A DNA stretch of 64,000 nt from Selenihalanaerobacter shriftii (GCF_900167185.1 NZ_FUWM01000013.1:1-64000), one strand, 5' to 3'. Shown: positions 8,287-17,980, counted from the first letter of the stretch. The notes: a model not told the origin generated them from the sequence alone. Numbers and translations are program-made.

Positions 8287-9777
8287 TCAGTTTAACTCTT
8301 CTTTAGCTTGCTGCCATAATTCTTCTAATTCATTCAAAGTCATATCATTAAGATCATTTTCAGTCTTTCTCACTGCTTTTTCTATATATCTAAACCTTTT
8401 TTTAAATTTTTGAGTAGCATCACGCAAGACTAACTCTAAATCTAATTCTAAAAATCTACCTACATTAACAGTAGCAAAAAGTACATCACCTAATTCTTCC
8501 CTGATTTTAGACTTCTGTCCAATAGTTAAAGCTTCCTTAAACTCACTTAATTCTTCTTCTAGTTTATCCAAAACCTGGTTAATTATTGGCCAATCAAATC
8601 CTACACCTGCTGCTTTTTTTTGTACCTTCTGAGCTTCCATTAAAGCTGGTAAGCCATCAGTAATGTCTAAAACTGATTTAAAATCTTTTGAAGAAAATGA
8701 TTTTTCACTTGCTTTTATTTCATCCCATTTTTTTAAAACATCATCAGAAGTAGATAAATCCTCATCCCCAAAAACATGAGGATGTCTTCTAATCATTTTT
8801 TCTGAAATACTATAAATAACATCCTCTATATCAAAATTATTCTCTTCTTTAGCTATCTGAGCATGGAAAATAACCTGTAATAACAGATCTCCTAACTCTT
8901 CACATAATCCAAACCTATCTCCATTTTCTATTTCTTCTAATACTTCATAAGTCTCTTCAATTAAATATGGTCGTAAAGAAAGATGATCCTGTTCTAAATC
9001 CCATGGACAACCATTAGGACTCCGTAATTTCTCCATAATCCTAACTAAAGTATTAAATACTTCTAATTTGTTGAATTTATTTCTTTGTTCTACATGTAAT
9101 GGAGGTATGTAAACACTAGTTAAATGATCTACCCATTCTAGCCTATCCAATTGATATAAAGGAATTTCTACTTTCTTTTCTAAACCAACAATACCAGCAG
9201 CTTTAACCACCTGAATCTGATGATTTTCAGGATAAACCTCTAGTAATGTCAACTTTACATCAGAAGCGATTAAACGATTATATACTTGAGTTAAAATTAT
9301 ATTTTGATTAAATTGTATATCCTCTGCTGCAAAGCTTAGAGCATCTAAAACCTGCATTCCTTCTATAGGATCTATATTTAATAGAGTAAAAAGCACATCT
9401 AAAAAACTTTCTCCCGAAATAATATCTAATTTTTCATTAGGTAATCTATTTAATAAGTTTTGAACAGACTTTTCAGCTACTAAGGGATTACCAGGTACTG
9501 CATAGCCTATATTTAAACCTTTATTTATCTCCTGAATAAGCCTCTTAGCAATCACTTCATATACCTGTTCAAAGTTATCTTCCCTTTCATAAACCTTATC
9601 AAACGTATTAAAATCTAAATTATCTCCTACTAATTCATCAATAATAGGATGTTCTTTAGTTCTTATAAAAAGCTTGTCTACTTCCTCTAAAGCCTTATGA
9701 GCTCCTAAAGTTAAATCTTCCATCTTACCTGGACCCAAACCAATTATTGTTAAAGTTCCTTTCTTAGATTCCATCAT
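8287..9777 (-). CDS. mazG: MazG nucleoside triphosphate pyrophosphohydrolase fused to a methylase-like domain (YabN type)
   Basis: 496 residues. The N-terminal half (about 1-225, LTIIGLGPGKMEDLTLGAHKAL) is a tetrapyrrole-methylase-like fold. The C-terminal half holds two MazG repeats with EExxE...ExxD metal motifs (EETYEVLEE with EELGDLLLQ, then EEELSEFKEA with EELGDVLFA). MazG proteins hydrolyse NTPs, including faulty ones, to NMP and PPi. The gene begins one base from the flippase gene, so the pair is co-translated. Two adjacent Met codons could start it. This fusion and position are as in Bacillus yabN. Confidence 0.93.
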   Translation of the reverse strand: MMESKKGTLTIIGLGPGKMEDLTLGAHKALEEVDKLFIRTKEHPIIDELVGDNLDFNTFDKVYEREDNFEQVYEVIAKRLIQEINKGLNIGYAVPGNPLVAEKSVQNLLNRLPNEKLDIISGESFLDVLFTLLNIDPIEGMQVLDALSFAAEDIQFNQNIILTQVYNRLIASDVKLTLLEVYPENHQIQVVKAAGIVGLEKKVEIPLYQLDRLEWVDHLTSVYIPPLHVEQRNKFNKLEVFNTLVRIMEKLRSPNGCPWDLEQDHLSLRPYLIEETYEVLEEIENGDRFGLCEELGDLLLQVIFHAQIAKEENNFDIEDVIYSISEKMIRRHPHVFGDEDLSTSDDVLKKWDEIKASEKSFSSKDFKSVLDITDGLPALMEAQKVQKKAAGVGFDWPIINQVLDKLEEELSEFKEALTIGQKSKIREELGDVLFATVNVGRFLELDLELVLRDATQKFKKRFRYIEKAVRKTENDLNDMTLNELEELWQQAKEELN

Positions 9778-9778
9778 G

Positions 9779-11386
9779 TTATCCCCTCACTAGTCCAATT
9801 CTAGTTAAAAATTTGGCTAACTTATCTCCGATTTTAGGAACCAATTTAATATCTCTTTCTTGTACCGCTCCACTAATTAGAAGAACTGTAGAGTATACAA
9901 CTGCTCCAAAAATAACAGCGCCTAAAGTAGCAAGTATATTCTTATCTGTTAATTTAATAATCTGTCCATAAACTGGGCTAATTGATAACCCCATAATTAA
10001 TGTTGCTAAAATTGGTTTTAATATCATATTGCTATAATTATAATCATAACCAATTAATTTCCCGATAGCTAATAGATTCAAAATTGCAGCTAAACAAAAA
10101 CCTGAAGCAGTAGCAAATGCAGCTCCTCGGATACCAATAGTTGGAATAGCTGTTAAATTAAAATTCAAATAAGCATTCAAAGCTGCCCCCAAAAATAAGT
10201 TAATAGCAGGAATCTTAGGTTTATTTATCCCTTGGAGAATACTAGAAGAAGTCTGTTGCAAACAAACAAAAATAACTCCCCAAGAAACATACCTTAAAGG
10301 AATCCCAGCTTCTGGAACATCAAATAACATCGTACTAAGTGGGGTGGCTAACAAAAATAATCCCATCGCCGCTGGTAGACAGATAAAAACTGTTAATCTT
10401 AAAGCTGATTGAGTTCTAGCCTTAATCAGAGCATTCTTACCCAGAGCAAAGGCTTCTGAAATAGCAGGAACTAAACTAGCAGCCAATGAAACAGTAATGA
10501 TTGTAGGAAAATTAACTAACACCATAGCCATTCCTGCGAAATCACCATATAAACCTGTCGCTTCATGAACAGTAAAACCTGCTTCTTGCAATCTCCAAGG
10601 AATCAAAGTAGCATCTACAAATTGCATTAATGGTAAAACTAATGCACCAAAAGTAACCGGGATAGCTAGAGTAGCTATTCTATGAAGTATTTTATAAACA
10701 GGAGTCTTATCTCCTTCACCACTTAAAGCAAATTTATTAATCGCCTGCTTATGCTTCCCATAGATATAAAGCAAAACCCCTAATCCAGCAATAGCCCCTG
10801 TAACCGCTCCAAAAGCAGCTCCAGCTGCAGCAAATTCAACACCTTTCGATAATAAAAAATAAGCCAAAAGTAACATAGTGCTCATTCTAACTAATTGTTC
10901 TACTACTTGTGAAATTGCAGTAGGATTCATAGTCTGTAATCCTTGAAAAAAACCGCGGTAAGAAGCCATTATTGAAACAAAGAAAATAGCAGGAGCTATA
11001 GCCAAAACTGAATAAAAAGCCCTAGAGTCTCTTAATATATTTTCAGCAATAGGCTTAGCTGTTAAAATTAAGCCTACCGAGAATATTAATCCTAATACAA
11101 CACTAATACTTAAAGCAATTCGAAAAATTCTATATGCACTCTTACGATTATTCTCAGCAATTTTTTCAGAAACTAACTTTGAAATTGCTACTGGAATCCC
11201 CGATCTAGAAATGACTAAAATAATTGTATAGATTGGATAAGCCATCTGGTAGAGTCCTATTCCTTCTTTATTAATTAAGCGGGTTAAGAGGATTCTATAA
11301 ACCAGCCCCATTGATTTACTAATAAATGCGGCTAAAGTTAAAATTAATGCCCCTTGTAAAAACCCTTGTTTATTATCCTCATCCAT
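9779..11386 (-). CDS. Polysaccharide biosynthesis/flippase protein, SpoVB-MurJ (MOP) family, YabM position
   Basis: 535 residues with about 14 membrane helices. The N-terminus reads GFLQGALILTLAAFISKSMG, then LVYRILLTRLI, the usual start of the polysaccharide_synt/SpoVB group. Relatives flip lipid-linked wall precursors, and SpoVB acts in cortex synthesis. The position between spoVT and mazG is that of Bacillus yabM. A GGGAGTTAATAG ribosome site precedes the ATG. Substrate cannot be read from the sequence. Confidence 0.88.
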   Translation of the reverse strand: MDEDNKQGFLQGALILTLAAFISKSMGLVYRILLTRLINKEGIGLYQMAYPIYTIILVISRSGIPVAISKLVSEKIAENNRKSAYRIFRIALSISVVLGLIFSVGLILTAKPIAENILRDSRAFYSVLAIAPAIFFVSIMASYRGFFQGLQTMNPTAISQVVEQLVRMSTMLLLAYFLLSKGVEFAAAGAAFGAVTGAIAGLGVLLYIYGKHKQAINKFALSGEGDKTPVYKILHRIATLAIPVTFGALVLPLMQFVDATLIPWRLQEAGFTVHEATGLYGDFAGMAMVLVNFPTIITVSLAASLVPAISEAFALGKNALIKARTQSALRLTVFICLPAAMGLFLLATPLSTMLFDVPEAGIPLRYVSWGVIFVCLQQTSSSILQGINKPKIPAINLFLGAALNAYLNFNLTAIPTIGIRGAAFATASGFCLAAILNLLAIGKLIGYDYNYSNMILKPILATLIMGLSISPVYGQIIKLTDKNILATLGAVIFGAVVYSTVLLISGAVQERDIKLVPKIGDKLAKFLTRIGLVRG

Positions 11387-11483
11387 CTATTAACTCCCTT
11401 TCTATACTCAATAAAGCCGCTTTCCTCACTTGTTTATATTCAACAATCCATCCGTCAATACCTTCAATTTCTTATTAACTCAT

Positions 11484-11513
11484 AAAAAAAGGCGAGCCAA
11501 AAGATGGCCCACC
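11484..11513 (-). terminator. Terminator after spoVT
   Basis: A 9-bp GC-rich stem (11491-11499 with 11505-11513, two G-T pairs) followed on the minus strand by TTTTTTT. It separates spoVT from the flippase-mazG pair. Confidence 0.85.
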
Positions 11514-11525
11514 TCCAAATAATAT

Positions 11526-12086
11526 CTATTCTTCCATCTGTTTGGCCAAAAAACCAGCAGCAGTATTTGCTAATTTAATCTCTAAATCTCCCATTTCACT
11601 ATTAGTCTCTTGAGAACTTAATACTACCGCTCCTAAAGTATCTCCTTTAGAAGTAATAATAGGAGCTAAAACTTGAGAACTAAATTTGCAGTCCTCATCA
11701 TCTCCTTTACATCCTTCACAGAATGCATGAGCTCCTGGCTCATCCATTACTAAAGTATCTTTCTCATCTAATACTTTTTCCGCTGCTTGACTAATCGGTT
11801 TATCTAAAAACTTCTTTTCAGGAGCACCGGCAACCGCTACTACTACATCCCTATCCAAAACACAAGCAATATAACCGGTAACCTCATGTAAAGAATCAAC
11901 ATACTCTTGAGCGAACTCCCCTAACTGTCCAATTGGAGAATACTTTTTCAAAATCACCTCTCCATCTCGGTCGACAAAAATCTCTAATGGTTCACCTTCT
12001 CGAATTCGCATCGTTCTTCGAATTTCTTTAGGAATTACTACCCGTCCTAAGTCATCAATCCGCCTTACTATTCCTGTAGCCTTCAT
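11526..12086 (-). CDS. spoVT: Stage V sporulation regulator SpoVT
   Basis: 186 residues. The N-terminal AbrB-type DNA-binding domain is plain (MKATGIVRRIDDLGRVVIPK, then EIRRTMRIREGEPLEIFVD). The C-terminal domain (about 60-185) is GAF-like and carries a Cys pair (CEGCKGDDEDCKF), which could respond to a ligand. In Bacillus SpoVT tunes forespore genes under SigG. It follows mfd as expected and ends in its own terminator. Only a weak ribosome site (AGGAAAG) is visible. Confidence 0.95.
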   Translation of the reverse strand: MKATGIVRRIDDLGRVVIPKEIRRTMRIREGEPLEIFVDRDGEVILKKYSPIGQLGEFAQEYVDSLHEVTGYIACVLDRDVVVAVAGAPEKKFLDKPISQAAEKVLDEKDTLVMDEPGAHAFCEGCKGDDEDCKFSSQVLAPIITSKGDTLGAVVLSSQETNSEMGDLEIKLANTAAGFLAKQMEE

Positions 12087-12307
12087 GGCTTTCCTGGCTA
12101 TATAATTCCATATTAAACTATAGAATTATAACCAGTTCTCACCTCCTTAATTTATAATTCATGAGAAACCCTTCCATTCATAGTATATAGCTAATCTTAT
12201 ATTTTTATTCTCAAACCCTGTTAAATAATACTAATACATAAGTTAGATTAAAATCCATTTTCTATATTGGAAGGGAGAGAATAGTTATATTCTATCCTTT
12301 TCTACTA

Positions 12308-13897
12308 TTAACTATTCTTAGGAATATTTAAAGATTTGAGAATCTGAATTAAAGTATTCAAGGTTTCCTTAGAGGTTTTAGCCGCTTTAACTTTTAAGAC
12401 TGGCTCCTTACTAGATCTAAATCCAATTTTATTCTCATACTTACTACTTAATTCGATAATTTTTTGACCAGAAAGATTATTTGCACTATTAAATTTAATT
12501 AATATGAATTTCTTCTTGCTTTTAATACTCTGTATATCTAAATTAGAAGCTAAAACCTTAATCTCTCCAATGCTAATGAGATTTATAACTGATTGTGGTA
12601 AATCTCCAAATCTATCTTTTAATTCATCTTTAATATCCTCTATATCATCTAACCCTGTAATTCCAGAAATTTTCTTGTAGATTTCAATTTTTTGTCTAGA
12701 ATCTGGAATATACTCTTCAGTAATATAGGCATCAACATCTAAATCTATATTAATTTCTTCTTCTTTTTCTTCCTCTTGACCTCTTAACTCTTTTATAGCT
12801 TGTTCTAATAGTTTGCAGTAAAGAGAAAAGCCGATAGCTTCAATATGTCCATGTTGATTTGGACCTAAAATATTCCCAGCACCTCTAATTTCTAAATCTC
12901 TCATGGCAATTTTAAAGCCAGAACCTAGATTAGTAAATTCTTTAATAGCCTGTAGTCTCTTTTGTGCCACTTCTGACAAGACTCTATCCTGCTGATAAAG
13001 CAAATATGAATAGGCAACTCTATTTGTTCTTCCTACTCTACCTCGTAATTGATAAAGCTGAGATAGCCCCATATTATCAGCATCATCAATAATAATTGTA
13101 TTTACATTAGAAATATCTAAACCGGTTTCAATAATTGTAGTACAGACTAATACATTATATTTACCTTCTAAAAATGATAACATGATTTGCTCTAATTTTG
13201 ATTCACTCATCTGCCCGTGGGCAGTCATCACGTCTGCTTCTGGTAATATTTTTTTAATCTTACTTGCTACTTTATCTATATCTGCTACTCGGTTATGAAC
13301 AAAATATACCTGTCCACCTCTATTTATTTCTCGCTGTATCGCCTCTTTAATTATTCCAGGGCTATATTCTCTAACATAAGTTCTAATAGGATACCTGTTT
13401 TCAGGTGGTGTTTCAATAAGGCTCATATCTCTAACTCCTACCAACGACATATGTAAAGTTCTTGGAATAGGAGTAGCCGTTAAGGTTAATACATCTATAT
13501 TCTTCTTTATCTCTTTCAACTTTTCTTTATGTTTTACTCCAAATCTTTGTTCTTCATCTACAATTAGTATCCCTAAATCTTTAAATTGAATATCTGAAGA
13601 TAAAATCCGATGTGTCCCAATTACAATATCAATTAGACCTTTTTTTAAATCATTGATAATCTTTTTTTGCTCTTTGGCTGTTCTAAACCTACTTAACATT
13701 TCAACATTAATCGGATAATCAGCAAATCTTTCAATAAATGTATTTAGATGCTGTTGAGCTAAGATAGTTGTTGGTACCAGTATAGCAACCTGTTTTTGAT
13801 CCATAACCGCTTTAAAAGCAGCTCTAATAGCAACTTCTGTTTTTCCATAACCAACATCTCCACAAAGTAAACGGTCCATAGGCTGAGGTGATTCCAT
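12308..13897 (-). CDS. mfd: Mfd C-terminal fragment (RecG-like translocase and TRCF domain)
   Basis: From the first in-frame ATG after the premature stop: 529 residues with Walker A GDVGYGKTEVA, the DEEQ box (LIVDEEQRFGVKHK), helicase motif VI (RGRVGRTNRVAYSYLL) and the C-terminal TRCF domain. No good ribosome site precedes 13897, so separate translation is doubtful. Codons 13898-14044 are also Mfd-like but lie before this ATG. Confidence 0.5.
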   Translation of the reverse strand: MESPQPMDRLLCGDVGYGKTEVAIRAAFKAVMDQKQVAILVPTTILAQQHLNTFIERFADYPINVEMLSRFRTAKEQKKIINDLKKGLIDIVIGTHRILSSDIQFKDLGILIVDEEQRFGVKHKEKLKEIKKNIDVLTLTATPIPRTLHMSLVGVRDMSLIETPPENRYPIRTYVREYSPGIIKEAIQREINRGGQVYFVHNRVADIDKVASKIKKILPEADVMTAHGQMSESKLEQIMLSFLEGKYNVLVCTTIIETGLDISNVNTIIIDDADNMGLSQLYQLRGRVGRTNRVAYSYLLYQQDRVLSEVAQKRLQAIKEFTNLGSGFKIAMRDLEIRGAGNILGPNQHGHIEAIGFSLYCKLLEQAIKELRGQEEEKEEEINIDLDVDAYITEEYIPDSRQKIEIYKKISGITGLDDIEDIKDELKDRFGDLPQSVINLISIGEIKVLASNLDIQSIKSKKKFILIKFNSANNLSGQKIIELSSKYENKIGFRSSKEPVLKVKAAKTSKETLNTLIQILKSLNIPKNS

Positions 13898-14044
13898 ATC
13901 ATCTTTAACATCTTCAATAGCTTTTAATTGATCAGGTGTTTCTTGATAAGGAAAGTCAGCTTCAAACTCTTGCTGCCAGACTGTATCTTCAGAATAAGCA
14001 TGACCTTGAGCTACTTCTCTCTCTGCATAAAGTTCTAATAATCC

Positions 14045-15829
14045 TTATGCCATTTCCTGTACTGATTCTTCAACTCGACGTTTAATTCGTGACCAATCAT
14101 TACTACCTAAACTATATAACTTAGGCTGGCTACCATCCATACCAACATACTTCTGTATTAAGTCTATCTGATCAGTTGGTACATAAAGTTTATCCTCATC
14201 AGCATATCTAATCAATAAATAATCTTTATTATGTCCTTGTACTTCTAAGGTCTTAACCCCTAAATACTTACCAATTCCATGATTCTCATGTACTACATAA
14301 TCACCTACATCTAATTCTTCAAATGAAGATATCTTAACCCCTTGATCATATGCCTTAATCTTCCGTTTCTTTTTGCGTTGAGTTTGAGCAAATAAATCAC
14401 TTTCAGTAAAAAGAACAAATTTAGGTTCAGTACAAATTAGCCCTTCTTGTAAGGCCCCTGTAGTTACTACTATGTTCCCCGGTTTAATCTGATTCGTTAT
14501 ATTCTCTACGTAAAAAGCAGGCAAACCTTCTTCTTTTAGGCCAGTAACTAATCTTTTACATTTACTAGCAGTAGATAGAGTAATTATAATCTGATATTCT
14601 CTACCTCTAAACTTTTTAATTTCATCTATGAATTGATTAATCTGCCCTCTAAATACTGGAGTTTTCTTTAAACTTAACTCTAAATTATAATCTACTTTTA
14701 AACCTTTAGCTTTTTGATTTTCATTTAAATATAATTTAGAATAAGTATATATTTCTGTTAATAATTCTTCATAAGTTGTGAAGTTTTGATCATAGTTACT
14801 TAATATACTACCTTGATTTAACAAAGATAGTTTCAATTCATTAATATCATCCATTATGTTAAATGCTTTAGAACGCATCCTATTTGGAGCATCAAAGATT
14901 AAATATCCGTCCTGAAAATAGTCAATTAGAGTAGACATCTCTTTATAAAAAGAAACTAAGTATTGTTCAATTCCTGTAAATATAATTCCTTCTTTTATTT
15001 TTTCAATATCTGCTTTAACTTTAACTTCTAACTCTTTAGCTTCTTCTTCCTTATCATTAGCCAATAGCCTATCTTTTTCTTGAATTAATAATTCTTTTAG
15101 TTCTACAATTCCGTTTTGTAAAAATTTTGAGGGTAATAAGGTCTCTGTAGATGGAGGAATACTCACAGTTTTTAATTCTTTAATAGATCGCTGTGTAGCC
15201 AAGTCGAACTCTCTTATCGATTCTACTTCATCTCCAAATAACTCAATACGAACTGGATTATCTCTTGTGAGAGGGTAAATATCAAGAATACCGCCTCTAA
15301 TACTGTATTCTCCTTTATTAGAAACCATACTGACTCTTTCATATCCTTGTTCTGTCAGTTGAGAACTAAGCTGACCTAAGTCTATACTAGAATTAATATC
15401 TATCTCAAAATGATAATTATCAAATAAATCCTTAGGAACTAAATTCCTCAATAAAGCCTGAATAGGAGCAATTACTATAAAGTCCTCTGAACTCCTTAAT
15501 TTCTCTAAGACTGTTAATCTTTGAATTTTAACTGTAATATCAGATTCTATTTGTTCATGAGGTAATATCTCTAATTGAGGAAATAACAAGATATCTTCCT
15601 CTGAAAGTAACCTTAATAATTCTTCATAAATTTGGGTAGCTCGCTGCCAATTATAAGTAAGTAATAAAATTTTACCACTTACTTCCTCATATAAGTTTGC
15701 TACGATAAAAGACCGTTGAGAAATTGAAAGGCCAACTGATAATTGAGTGTCTAGCTTAGAACCAAAATTATTTTTTAAAGTTTTAAATTCAGTTGTGTTT
15801 GACAAAAGATTAGTTAAATCATTTTTCAT
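14045..15829 (-). CDS. mfd: Mfd N-terminal fragment (UvrB-homology and RNA-polymerase-binding region)
   Basis: 594 residues up to the premature TAA. It covers the UvrB-like damage-recognition module and the CarD-like RNA polymerase interaction domain (about 485-560: LDVGDYVVHENHGIGKYLG, then YADEDKLYVPTDQI). It stops just before the translocase. If made, it would bind UvrA or RNA polymerase but have no motor. The ribosome site AAGGAG is 12 nt from the ATG. Confidence 0.6.
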   Translation of the reverse strand: MKNDLTNLLSNTTEFKTLKNNFGSKLDTQLSVGLSISQRSFIVANLYEEVSGKILLLTYNWQRATQIYEELLRLLSEEDILLFPQLEILPHEQIESDITVKIQRLTVLEKLRSSEDFIVIAPIQALLRNLVPKDLFDNYHFEIDINSSIDLGQLSSQLTEQGYERVSMVSNKGEYSIRGGILDIYPLTRDNPVRIELFGDEVESIREFDLATQRSIKELKTVSIPPSTETLLPSKFLQNGIVELKELLIQEKDRLLANDKEEEAKELEVKVKADIEKIKEGIIFTGIEQYLVSFYKEMSTLIDYFQDGYLIFDAPNRMRSKAFNIMDDINELKLSLLNQGSILSNYDQNFTTYEELLTEIYTYSKLYLNENQKAKGLKVDYNLELSLKKTPVFRGQINQFIDEIKKFRGREYQIIITLSTASKCKRLVTGLKEEGLPAFYVENITNQIKPGNIVVTTGALQEGLICTEPKFVLFTESDLFAQTQRKKKRKIKAYDQGVKISSFEELDVGDYVVHENHGIGKYLGVKTLEVQGHNKDYLLIRYADEDKLYVPTDQIDLIQKYVGMDGSQPKLYSLGSNDWSRIKRRVEESVQEMA

Positions 15830-15865
15830 TTTATCTTAACTCCTTTAAGCAATCGACTATACACC

Positions 15866-15894
15866 AAAAAAGACCTTAGTCCTTTACCAAGGTC
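15866..15894 (-). terminator. Terminator after fin
   Basis: GACCTT and AAGGTC arms (15872-15877, 15889-15894) followed on the minus strand by TTTTTTGG. It lies between fin and mfd. Confidence 0.7.
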
Positions 15895-15903
15895 CTGGAA
15901 AAT

Positions 15904-16125
15904 TTAATGTACTAAATTATCATTAACTAAAGAAACCAAATCCTCTTTAGTTTCACATTCGTCACAGATAATTCCAATCTCCATTTTATCATCAGTTTTT
16001 TTTATTATATCTTCTTTTTCATCTGCAGTCAAGATAGACAATCCTAATTTCTCTTCGTCCACTTCTTCTACATCTAATTCATCGACTAGATTATTACAAC
16101 GGTCACAATAGTAAATTAACTGCAT
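15904..16125 (-). CDS. fin: Anti-sigma-F factor Fin (YabK/DUF2757)
   Basis: 73 residues with the Fin layout: LIYYCDRCNNLV at the N-terminus and ICDECE near the C-terminus, two CxxC pairs that would bind zinc, joined by the LGLSILTADEKEDII segment. In Bacillus Fin blocks sigma-F during the change to sigma-G in the forespore. Position between pth and mfd is the same as in Bacillus. Ribosome site AGGGGGAAATTAAAT. The match is by motif and synteny; overall similarity looks modest. Confidence 0.85.
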   Translation of the reverse strand: MQLIYYCDRCNNLVDELDVEEVDEEKLGLSILTADEKEDIIKKTDDKMEIGIICDECETKEDLVSLVNDNLVH

Positions 16126-16127
16126 AT

Positions 16128-16517
16128 TTAATTTCCCCCTATCTTAGTTAGGACTATATAATTCCATAAAGTATGAACAGTAGTAGCTGCTAACACACCA
16201 AGTAAAATACTATTAGATTTAAGATAAATGAATAGAGTAATATATCCAAAAGCAAAATGCCCTAGAAGACTGAAACTTCCAGCTAAAACTCCATGCTCAG
16301 ATGTAGAATAAAAATCATAAATAGCTTCAATAGCTCCAAAGACTAAGTGAACTAAAAGAATATTTGTCTGCCAAAAATACGCTGAAAAACTTTTAACTAC
16401 CTCTTCTACAAAAGGAACTAAATAAATTATTACTAAATTGCCAGCCTCAGCTACTAGATATCTATTAATTAACATGGTTACTACAGCGGCTATTAATCCT
16501 ACTAAGATAATATTCAT
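16128..16517 (-). CDS. Small PrsW-like membrane protease-family protein
   Basis: 129 residues, about four to five membrane helices. The motifs VEEVVKS (EExxK), FGAIEAIYD (FxxxE), LGHFAFGY and VHTLWNYI fit the PrsW group of glutamic intramembrane proteases, although the protein is much shorter than typical PrsW. Its stop is 2 bp from the fin start, so it probably shares the fin transcript. PrsW proteins cleave membrane anti-sigma factors; the partner of this one is not known. GGAG precedes the ATG. Confidence 0.68.
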   Translation of the reverse strand: MNIILVGLIAAVVTMLINRYLVAEAGNLVIIYLVPFVEEVVKSFSAYFWQTNILLVHLVFGAIEAIYDFYSTSEHGVLAGSFSLLGHFAFGYITLFIYLKSNSILLGVLAATTVHTLWNYIVLTKIGGN

Positions 16518-16606
16518 TCTTCCACTCCAAATTTTATTTAATTTTTTATAAAATTGACCTTGTAATTATAAGTATTAACTTCTAATCGACTAAATATGTA
16601 ATTCTT

Positions 16607-17164
16607 TTAATTAAAATTATTCATCACAGAATTTATATCATTGACTAAAAATTCATAAATAGCATCCACTGCTTTAGAAGTTATTTTTTTTACTTTATTC
16701 CTATTTTCCTTACTAAATTTTCCTAATACATAATCAGTAACCGTCATATATTCCGGTGGTCGACCAATCCCTACTCTGATACGAGGGATTGATTTATTGT
16801 TTAAATGATTAAAGATTGACTTCATTCCATTATGACCGCCATGGCCTCCTGAAGGTCTAACTCTAAGTTGACCTAATTCTAAATCTAGATCATCATAAAT
16901 AATCAGAACATCTTCCAATTCAATATCATACCATCTAATTAACTCTCCTACTGCCTGCCCACTATTATTCATATAAGTCTGCGGCTTAGCTAAGATAACC
17001 TTCTCACCTTGTAAATACGACTTCCCAATTAAAGCCTTCTTTTCTTCTTTATTAACCTTTATTTGATATTGATTAGCAAATTCATCTATTATTCGAAAAC
17101 CAATATTATGTCTAGTCTTAGAATATTTAAAATCGGGGTTGCCTAATCCAACTATCAGTTTCAT
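16607..17164 (-). CDS. pth: Peptidyl-tRNA hydrolase
   Basis: 185 residues. It begins MKLIVGLGNPDFKYSKTRHN, with the catalytic His of TRHNIGF (about 20), then YDDLDLELGQLRVR and SGGHGGHNGMKSI. It frees tRNA from peptidyl-tRNA that dropped off the ribosome. In Bacillus the gene is also called spoVC. Ribosome site AAAGGAGTGAATAGCTT. A terminator after ctc lies just upstream. Confidence 0.96.
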   Translation of the reverse strand: MKLIVGLGNPDFKYSKTRHNIGFRIIDEFANQYQIKVNKEEKKALIGKSYLQGEKVILAKPQTYMNNSGQAVGELIRWYDIELEDVLIIYDDLDLELGQLRVRPSGGHGGHNGMKSIFNHLNNKSIPRIRVGIGRPPEYMTVTDYVLGKFSKENRNKVKKITSKAVDAIYEFLVNDINSVMNNFN

Positions 17165-17194
17165 AAGCTATTCACTCCTTTAATCTTATAGATA

Positions 17195-17232
17195 AAAACA
17201 AAAGACGTAATCAATTTAATTGATTACGTCTT
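17195..17232 (-). terminator. Terminator after ctc
   Basis: A perfect 15-bp stem with a one-base centre (17202-17216, 17218-17232), followed on the minus strand by TTTGTTTTTATC. Confidence 0.8.
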
Positions 17233-17249
17233 AGTTAATATGTTAGATT

Positions 17250-17909
17250 TTACTCTTCGTCTTCAATTTCATCTGCTTCTTCCTCTTCTTCATCCGGCTC
17301 TTCACCGATAACTTCTGGTTCAGCAACAACTTCTGTTGTTTCTTCTTCAAGATCCTCTTCACTAAGTTCAGTAGGCACAACAATAGTTACTACTACTTCA
17401 TCTCCATTAGTTATAAGTTCTACACCTTCACCTGTTTTTAATGCAGCAGCGTGTAAAGATTCACCTACTTCAAGATGAGAAATGTCGACCTTAATATCTT
17501 GAGGAATATCAGTTGGTAAACATTCAACTTCAACTTTTCTAAGTGCTTGTTGTAATACTCCACCTTCTCTTTGACCAGCAGACGTACCCTCTAAAGTAAC
17601 AGGTACTTCTACAGTAATTTCCTCGTCAAGAGCAATTTGGTGAAAATCTACATGTAAAAATTCACCTGTAATTACATCCTTCTGTAATTCTTTAACCATT
17701 ACCTTTTTAACATCATCTTCAAGACTTAAGTCAATAATTGCATTGTTTCCTTGAGCCTGAGCTAACTCTTTAGCATCTAACTTTAGGCTAACTGTCTCCT
17801 GGCTTCGACCATAAACTACTCCAGGAACTAAACCTTTATTTCGTAATCTGCGAGCTGCGCTCTGACCAGTTTCGCTTCTCACTTCAGCATTGAGTTCTAC
17901 AAGTTCCAT
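17250..17909 (-). CDS. ctc: 50S ribosomal protein L25/general stress protein Ctc
   Basis: 219 residues: L25 domain (about 1-90; ARRLRNKGLVPGVVYGR), a TL5-type C-terminal beta domain (about 95-180) and a strongly acidic tail (Glu/Asp-rich, 185-219). It binds 5S rRNA. In Bacillus ctc is induced by stress. It follows prs and precedes pth as usual. Ribosome site GGAGTGGGTATGA, 9 nt spacing. Confidence 0.94.
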   Translation of the reverse strand: MELVELNAEVRSETGQSAARRLRNKGLVPGVVYGRSQETVSLKLDAKELAQAQGNNAIIDLSLEDDVKKVMVKELQKDVITGEFLHVDFHQIALDEEITVEVPVTLEGTSAGQREGGVLQQALRKVEVECLPTDIPQDIKVDISHLEVGESLHAAALKTGEGVELITNGDEVVVTIVVPTELSEEDLEEETTEVVAEPEVIGEEPDEEEEEADEIEDEE

Positions 17910-17980
17910 TCATACCCACTCCTTTTTAAATTCTTCTCATAAGTTACATTTTAACATTTTTTTAAATAAAAATCAAAACT

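Larger units (their letters stand above)
12308..15829 (-). pseudogene. mfd: Transcription-repair coupling factor gene interrupted by one in-frame TAA
   Basis: Reading from ATG at 15829 to the stop at 12308-12310 gives 1173 codons in one frame, the normal length of Mfd, broken only by TAA at 14045-14047 (codon 595). Across the stop the protein reads QEMA-stop-GLLELYAEREVAQGHAYS, which is ordinary Mfd sequence where a Lys, Glu or Asp codon would be expected; one base change (AAA to TAA) explains it. No frameshift is present. Mfd removes stalled RNA polymerase and recruits UvrA for repair. Either the gene is dead, it makes two fragments, or the base call is wrong. Order fin-mfd-spoVT is classical. 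Confidence 0.85.

Noticed and set aside
12280-12317. Terminator after mfd
   Set aside because: A 10-bp inverted repeat is present but the loop is long and no T-run follows.
14045-14047. Recoding of the mfd stop codon, e.g. as pyrrolysine or selenocysteine
   Set aside because: The codon is TAA; pyrrolysine uses TAG and selenocysteine TGA, and no special downstream structure was seen. Mutation or sequence error is simpler.
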